This document shows, one piece after another, positions 59,140-64,000 of a stretch of 64,000 bases of DNA. Numbering within the stretch: position 1 is the stretch's first letter; every line of letters begins with the position of its first letter. The stretch is from Pokkaliibacter plantistimulans. Its GTDB lineage: Bacteria; Pseudomonadota; Gammaproteobacteria; Pseudomonadales; Balneatricaceae. The notes beneath the pieces were generated by a model. The model made no database searches and was not told where the DNA came from. It saw only the letters and a program-made list of their open reading frames with translations. The stretch is from positions 4,588,001-4,652,000 of the forward strand of contig NZ_CP177354.1 of assembly GCF_046844695.1 (NCBI RefSeq), read 5' to 3'. A program made the translations under genes and the position numbers.

Positions 59140-60681
59140 ATGTCGCTCCCTCAGTCTCCATCAGAAACTCGCTCCGCCAGCCTTGATCTGTCCAGTTACT
59201 GGGGCAGCGCACTGGCCCTGATTGCCGGTGCCGTCTATCCGCTGGCATTTGCACCACTAAATTGGTGGCCAATAGCCCCTTTAGCCGTTGCTGCATTCTA
59301 TATGTGCATGCAGCATAGCCTGACAGCCCGGCAGGCAATGTGGCGTGGCTGGTTGTTCGGTTTTGGCCTGTTCGGTGTTGGCACCTCCTGGGTCTGGATC
59401 AGTATGCACCGCTACGGAGATACCTCCGTTGCCCTGGCCACCCTGCTTACGGCCCTGTTCTGTGCAGCACTTGCCCTGTTCTTCGTTATTCAGGCGGCGT
59501 TACATCACCGTATCGCCAAAAATCAGCTATGGGCCTATCTGGGCTTCCCTGCCGTCTGGGTGGTGAGTGAGCTGATACGTACTTATCTGCTGACCGGCTT
59601 CCCCTGGCTACTACTGGGTTACAGCAGCCTCAGTACACTCTGGCAGGGCTGGTCTCCCGTGCTTGGCGTCTATGGCCTGAGCGCCCTGTTTGCGCTGGCG
59701 GGAGTAGGCCTCGCAAAACTGATCCAGCCTGAAGCAGGTGATCGTCGCCTGCCAGCCATTCTGGTTATCGTTATCCCCGCTCTGCTTGGGCTACTGCTGT
59801 TTACCCTGCAATGGACCAAACCCACTACCCAGACGCCACTCAAGGTGATGCTGGTGCAGGGCAATATTGAGCAGAACGCCAAGTGGCATCCCGACTCGGC
59901 CATGCCTACTATCGAACGCTATGAAACCATGACCCAGAAAGCCTGGTCCGGCCCGGCACTGGTGGTCTGGCCAGAGACGGCAATCCCTGCTCTGCTGAAT
60001 GATGCCTACAGTGTGATGACACCTTTCGCCGATGACCTCTATCAGCGTCAGTCGGCCCTGATCTCTGGAGTCATGACCCGCGTAGAGAAAGAGGGCAAGC
60101 GCAGCTACCACAATAGCCTGGTGGTACTGGGCGATGGCCTTGGGCTCTATCACAAGCGACATCTGGTGCCTTTCGGTGAATACGTGCCGCTGGAGTCAGT
60201 ATTACGTGGCCTGATCGCCTTCTTTGACCTGCCCATGTCGCAATTCAGCAAAGGCGATCTGAACCAGCCTGAGCTGACGGCCATGGGTCACAAGATCAGT
60301 GCCAGCATCTGCTATGAGGTAGCCTACCCAGATCTGATGCGCCGTAGTGTGGGCGATGCGGATATACTGCTGACGGTCAGCAACGACACCTGGTTTGGTG
60401 GATCCTTTGCTCGCTATCAACATCTGCAGATGGTTCAGATGCGTGCGCTGGAGGTCGGCCGTCCCATGGTGCGAGCCACTAACGATGGGATGACGGCCGT
60501 CATCGATCATCAGGGACGCATTACTCAGCAGCTGGAGCCTTTCCGCGCCGGAGTACTGACCGAAGAGGTACAGGGTTACGAAGGACAGACCCCCTATATG
60601 CGTTGGGGTGACTGGCCGCTGATCATACTGTCGGTACTGCTGACACTGGCAGGCATGCTGGTACGCCGTCGACAGGTTTGA
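59140..60681 (+). CDS. lnt: Apolipoprotein N-acyltransferase
   Basis: Adds the third acyl chain to the N-terminal cysteine of lipoproteins in the inner membrane, which LolCDE needs for export to the outer membrane. The 513-residue protein has about seven helices in the first 200 residues and one at the end, with a periplasmic nitrilase domain in between. The catalytic set is present: Glu in VWPETAIP (about 278), Lys in YHKRHLVPFGEY (about 338) and Cys in SICYEVAYP (about 390). A terminator follows. Confidence 0.96.
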   Translation: MSLPQSPSETRSASLDLSSYWGSALALIAGAVYPLAFAPLNWWPIAPLAVAAFYMCMQHSLTARQAMWRGWLFGFGLFGVGTSWVWISMHRYGDTSVALATLLTALFCAALALFFVIQAALHHRIAKNQLWAYLGFPAVWVVSELIRTYLLTGFPWLLLGYSSLSTLWQGWSPVLGVYGLSALFALAGVGLAKLIQPEAGDRRLPAILVIVIPALLGLLLFTLQWTKPTTQTPLKVMLVQGNIEQNAKWHPDSAMPTIERYETMTQKAWSGPALVVWPETAIPALLNDAYSVMTPFADDLYQRQSALISGVMTRVEKEGKRSYHNSLVVLGDGLGLYHKRHLVPFGEYVPLESVLRGLIAFFDLPMSQFSKGDLNQPELTAMGHKISASICYEVAYPDLMRRSVGDADILLTVSNDTWFGGSFARYQHLQMVQMRALEVGRPMVRATNDGMTAVIDHQGRITQQLEPFRAGVLTEEVQGYEGQTPYMRWGDWPLIILSVLLTLAGMLVRRRQV

Positions 60682-60716
60682 TGAGCCTGGCGGTAATGCC
60701 ATCGCCTGCCACACTT

Positions 60717-60738
60717 AAGGGACCCTTGTGGTCCCTTT
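60717..60738 (+). terminator. Terminator after lnt
   Basis: AAGGGACC and GGTCCCTT, 8-bp arms with a CTTGT loop, followed by TCT; 35 bases after the lnt stop. Confidence 0.75.
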
Positions 60739-60901
60739 CTGCTACTGGCGATACCGGCACCTGATCAGCCTGACGTGAGCACCTCTGATGCCCTGGCGCA
60801 AGGCATCGAGCAGCAACCATTCCCACCACATCGCCACTCAGCAGTGTATAGTGTGACCACTCCCTGACTTTGCACCGACAGCCTGCATCGAGATTATTTG
60901 C

Positions 60902-62632
60902 GTGCCCGCTCCCCGTTCCGCTTCTTCACCCGCTACCGTCATCCGCAGGTTGCGACCGCCCCTGCTTTTCCTGCTATGCCTGTTGTCATGGTTGCCTGCC
61001 AGCAGTAGCGCAGCCCGCAACGATACCCAGGTCATCGTCATCGGCGGTGACTACGACTACCCGCCCTATGAGTTCCTGAACGATCAGGGCGAGCCCGATG
61101 GCTACAATGTTGAGCTGGCTCATGCCATTGCCGATGTGATGGGCATTCGTGTCCGTATTGAGCTGGGGGAATGGGACAAGATGCGTGATGCCCTGCTGGA
61201 TGGTCGCATTGATGCGCTGGAAGGCATTTCGATCTCGCCTCAGCGCGAGCAGCGTTTCAGCTTTGCCCCACCCCACGCCATCATTCATCAGTCCATCTTT
61301 GCCCGCAAAGGGGCACCCGACATCGACACCATCGAAGAACTGCGCGGCAAGGAAGTCATAGTGCAAAAAGGGGGTGTCATGGATGACTACCTGCACACCC
61401 ACAATATCGGGGCGTTTATTATTCCGGTTGCTACCCACTCGGGCGCTCTGCGTATGCTGGCTTCAGGCAAAGGTGACTATGCACTGGTGGCCAACGTCCC
61501 TGCGCTCTATCTCAGCAAACAGTTAGGGCTGAGCAATATCGTGCAGGTAGCTCGTCCCTTTCAAGCCCAGCAGTACGGCTTTGCCGTGCGCAAAGGTAAT
61601 GAAGAAATGCTCGCCGTCTTCAGCGAAGGGCTGGCCATCCTGAAGAACACCGGCAGGCAGCAGGAAATCTACAACCGCTGGTTGGGACCACTGGAAGCCC
61701 CAGGCATTGCCTGGAAACGCTGGGGTCAGGGGGCTGCTATCATTTCCTGTGTGCTGCTGTTGATACTCGGTGGCACAGTGATCTGGAACCGTATGCTGCG
61801 CCGACAGGTGGATAAGCGCAGTGCCGAACTGCGGCAACATCAGCAGCAGCTGATTCAGGCTGACAAGCTCAAATCACTGGGCGTACTGGTTTCAGGTGTG
61901 GCCCATGAAATCAACAACCCCAGTGCCCTGCTGTTACTGAACATCCCCATTCTGCGTGACGCCTGGCAGGATGCCGAAGAGCTGCTGGAACAACATTACG
62001 CCGAACACGGCGACTATCTGTTGGCGGGTCTCCCCTATTCTCGTATGCGCGACGAAATCCCCCTGCTGCTGAAAAACATGGCGGACAGTGCCGAGCGCAT
62101 CAAACGTATCGTCGATGACCTCAAGGACTTTGCCCGTCTTGACCCCCAGCAGCTGCAGCCCGTGGATATCAATACCATGGTGGCGACGGCTATCCGGCTG
62201 GCCGACACCACACTGCGCCGCTCCACCCAGGCCTTTGAGGTCCAGTACGAGCCATATCTGCCTGCAATTCAGGGCAGCGAACAGCGACTGGAGCAGGTGG
62301 TCATCAACCTTATTCTCAATGCCTGTCAGGCCCTGACGGACCGTAGTCAGGCGGTCAAGGTCAGTACTCGGCTGGCCGAAGACAGCCAACAGGTACAGGT
62401 CTGGATCGAGGATCAGGGTCGCGGTATTGCAGCCGAACACTTGCCGCAACTGACCGACCCCTTTTTCACTACCAAGCGTGAACAGGGTGGCACCGGCCTC
62501 GGCCTGTCAGTATCCAGTGGCATAGTACAGGCCCATGGCGGCAGCCTGAGTTTTACTTCCACCCCAGGTCAAGGCACACAGGTGTGCCTGAGCCTGCCGA
62601 TTCCCACTCACGCAACGGAGGCCGCCGCATGA
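60902..62632 (+). CDS. Sensor histidine kinase with periplasmic binding domain
   Basis: A 576-residue hybrid of receptor and kinase. After a signal/anchor segment (about 18-38) comes a solute-binding type 3 domain (about 42-268; GGDYDYPPYEFLNDQGEPDGYNVELAHAIA), the fold of amino-acid-binding proteins. A transmembrane helix (about 277-298) follows, then HisKA with VSGVAHEINNPSALLL (His near 335) and HATPase boxes NLILNACQAL, DQGRGI and GGTGLGLSV. No HAMP or PAS domain is seen. The start is a GTG at 60902 with a weak ribosome-binding site. Its end overlaps the next gene (ATGA). Ligand unknown, possibly an amino acid. Confidence 0.92.
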   Translation: MPAPRSASSPATVIRRLRPPLLFLLCLLSWLPASSSAARNDTQVIVIGGDYDYPPYEFLNDQGEPDGYNVELAHAIADVMGIRVRIELGEWDKMRDALLDGRIDALEGISISPQREQRFSFAPPHAIIHQSIFARKGAPDIDTIEELRGKEVIVQKGGVMDDYLHTHNIGAFIIPVATHSGALRMLASGKGDYALVANVPALYLSKQLGLSNIVQVARPFQAQQYGFAVRKGNEEMLAVFSEGLAILKNTGRQQEIYNRWLGPLEAPGIAWKRWGQGAAIISCVLLLILGGTVIWNRMLRRQVDKRSAELRQHQQQLIQADKLKSLGVLVSGVAHEINNPSALLLLNIPILRDAWQDAEELLEQHYAEHGDYLLAGLPYSRMRDEIPLLLKNMADSAERIKRIVDDLKDFARLDPQQLQPVDINTMVATAIRLADTTLRRSTQAFEVQYEPYLPAIQGSEQRLEQVVINLILNACQALTDRSQAVKVSTRLAEDSQQVQVWIEDQGRGIAAEHLPQLTDPFFTTKREQGGTGLGLSVSSGIVQAHGGSLSFTSTPGQGTQVCLSLPIPTHATEAAA

Positions 62633-64000
62633 CTGCGACACCCCATCCCGGCTTCAGCATTTTGCTGGTTGATGACGAACCGGCCTTTTTGCACAGCCTG
62701 AGCCTGACACTGGAACGCCAGGGCATCACCAACCTGTTGCGCTGTGACGACAGCCGTCAGGTCAGCACCCTGATGCAGCACCAGCACATCGGACTGGTCA
62801 TTCTCGACCTGACCATGCCACATCTGTCTGGGCGCGAGGTGCTGAGCTGGTTACGGGAAGAGTATCCGGAGGTCAATGTCATCATCCTCAGTGGCCTCAA
62901 TCAGGTGGAAACCGCCGTGGATTGCCTGCGTATGGGCGCCTTTGACTATTTCGTCAAAACCGCCGAGCAGGACCGTCTGCTGGAAGGCATCAAACGCGCC
63001 ATCCAGATGCAGGAACTACGGCAGGAAAATCAGGCCCTGCGGCAAGTGGTCTTACACGACACCCTGCAGCAACCTGAGTGTTTTGAGTCCATTATCACTA
63101 CCCATCCCAGTATGTGGGCGGTGTTTCAGTATCTGGAATCGGTCGCACGCAGTCGTCAGCCCATCCTGATCAGCGGTGAAAGCGGTGTCGGCAAAGAACT
63201 GATCGCACGTGCCGCCCATGCCGTCAGCCAGCGTCGCGGGCCACTGGTAACGGTCAATGTGGCAGGTCTGGATGACAACGTGTTTGCTGACACACTCTTT
63301 GGTCATCAGCGCGGCGCTTTTACCGGAGCAGACAAAGCCCGCCCCGGACTGATAGAGCAGGCAGCGGAGGGCACCTTGTTCCTTGATGAGATCGGCGATC
63401 TCAGCCCCGCCTCTCAGGTCAAGCTGCTGCGACTGCTGCAGGAAGGTGAGTACTATCCATTAGGTAGCGACCGCGCCAAACAGTGCCGGGCGCGGGTGAT
63501 CGTCGCCACCCATCAGGACCTTCCTGCCCGCCAGGCCGAAGGGCGTTTCCGCAAGGATCTGTACTACCGCCTGCGCACCCACCAGGTTCATATTCCGCCC
63601 TTGCGGGAGCGGCGCGAAGACATCCCGCTATTGCTGGAACACTTCCTCACCCTGGCTGCTGATGACCTGGGCCGTCAGGCTCCAGCGCTGCCACAAACAC
63701 TGGCAACACTGTTGCAGGGTTACAGTTTCCCGGGAAATATCCGTGAACTGCGCGCCATGGTCTATGACGCCATCAGTCAGAATCGCAATGCGACGCTGGA
63801 GCTGGATACCTTCCTGCACGCCATGGGCGTCGAACCTTCACCGCTGATCGCGCCCGTCACCCCACGCAAGACCGCGGTGTATTTCGATCCGGATCAGCCA
63901 CTGCCATCACTACAGGGAATTACTGACCTGCTGGTAGAAGAGGCAATGCAACGGGCCAACCGCAACCAGTCTCTCGCCGCAAGGCTGATTGGCGTCTCCC
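62629..64000 (+). CDS. Sigma-54-dependent response regulator, cut by window end
   Basis: Partner of the preceding kinase, starting on an ATGA overlap. The 457 visible residues include a receiver domain (LLVDDEPAF; phospho-acceptor Asp in VILDLTMP near 58), an AAA+ domain with Walker A GESGVGKE (about 183-190), GAFTGA (about 229-234) and FLDEIGDLSPASQVKLLRLLQ, and the beginning of a Fis-type helix-turn-helix (EEAMQRANRNQSLAARLIGVS), which the window end truncates. It should activate a sigma-54 promoter, but no target is within the window. Confidence 0.93.
   Translation, partial: MTATPHPGFSILLVDDEPAFLHSLSLTLERQGITNLLRCDDSRQVSTLMQHQHIGLVILDLTMPHLSGREVLSWLREEYPEVNVIILSGLNQVETAVDCLRMGAFDYFVKTAEQDRLLEGIKRAIQMQELRQENQALRQVVLHDTLQQPECFESIITTHPSMWAVFQYLESVARSRQPILISGESGVGKELIARAAHAVSQRRGPLVTVNVAGLDDNVFADTLFGHQRGAFTGADKARPGLIEQAAEGTLFLDEIGDLSPASQVKLLRLLQEGEYYPLGSDRAKQCRARVIVATHQDLPARQAEGRFRKDLYYRLRTHQVHIPPLRERREDIPLLLEHFLTLAADDLGRQAPALPQTLATLLQGYSFPGNIRELRAMVYDAISQNRNATLELDTFLHAMGVEPSPLIAPVTPRKTAVYFDPDQPLPSLQGITDLLVEEAMQRANRNQSLAARLIGVS

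Noticed and set aside
1..64000. CRISPR array, prophage, toxin-antitoxin pair or defence island
   Set aside because: Reading both strands I found no regularly spaced direct repeats, phage structural genes, cas genes, restriction enzymes or antitoxin-toxin gene pairs.

Overview
The window is chromosomal DNA of a gammaproteobacterium. Gene order and protein sequences point to the Oceanospirillales/Pseudomonadales side: map-glnD-dapC-yffB-dapD, moeB-prmC-prfA-hemA / TPR lipoprotein-lolB-(ispE missing)-prs-rplY-pth-ychF, miaB-phoH-ybeY-ybeX-lnt and hexR/zwf-pgl-eda are all Pseudomonas-like blocks. I cannot name the species. Nearly everything is core genome. There is no prophage, plasmid backbone or CRISPR array.

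Layout. 1-2.5 kb: pyrH, tsf and rpsB on the minus strand, separated by hairpins. 2.8-9 kb: map, glnD, dapC, yffB and dapD (start of translation products, nitrogen signalling, lysine/DAP synthesis). 9-10.4 kb: an IS4-type insertion sequence sitting exactly inside the dapD terminator hairpin, with a crippled transposase. 10.5-14.7 kb: chemoreceptor, DUF815 ATPase, dapE and two small genes. 14.8-18.3 kb: DUF3010 gene, hot-dog thioesterase, AraC-type regulator, rsmC. 18.4-23.5 kb: the most interesting stretch. It holds a promoter region with two exact TGTC-N10-GACA GlrR-type boxes, an IHF-like site, a sigma-54-like promoter and a strongly foldable RNA, then two small EF-hand genes, then glrK, a glrG-like lipoprotein gene and glrR. 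23.6-27.7 kb: Entner-Doudoroff block hexR / zwf-pgl-eda with a HexR-type operator. 27.8-30 kb: eutBC. 30.4-31.1 kb: seven tRNA genes on the minus strand (four Lys, two Ser, one Asn). 31.5-38.9 kb: small enzymes, yejK, a SixA-like phosphatase, two adjacent frameshifted transporter genes, a palindromic repeat element, rarD, an ankyrin protein and a CoA-binding protein. 39-43 kb: moeB, prmC, prfA and hemA (minus). 43.4-49.4 kb: TPR lipoprotein, lolB, prs, rplY, pth and ychF. 49.5-53.5 kb: Pho box and pstSCAB without phoU. 53.9-54.4 kb: five tRNA genes (Gln, Met, Gln, Met, Gln). 54.5-60.7 kb: DUF1820 gene, miaB, a second palindromic repeat, phoH, ybeY, ybeX and lnt. 60.9-64 kb: a periplasmic-binding-domain histidine kinase and a sigma-54 response regulator cut by the window end.

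How the parts work together. The 18.4-23.5 kb region reads as a self-contained envelope-signalling unit. GlrR plus sigma-54 would act on a promoter upstream of its own operon, as it does for the small RNA gene glmY next to glrK in enterobacteria. Here the first products would be an unrecognised structured RNA and two secreted or membrane-anchored calcium-binding-type proteins. The rest of the window is housekeeping: translation, tRNA supply and modification, cell-wall precursor synthesis, outer-membrane lipoprotein biogenesis (lolB, lnt), phosphate uptake and sugar-acid catabolism.
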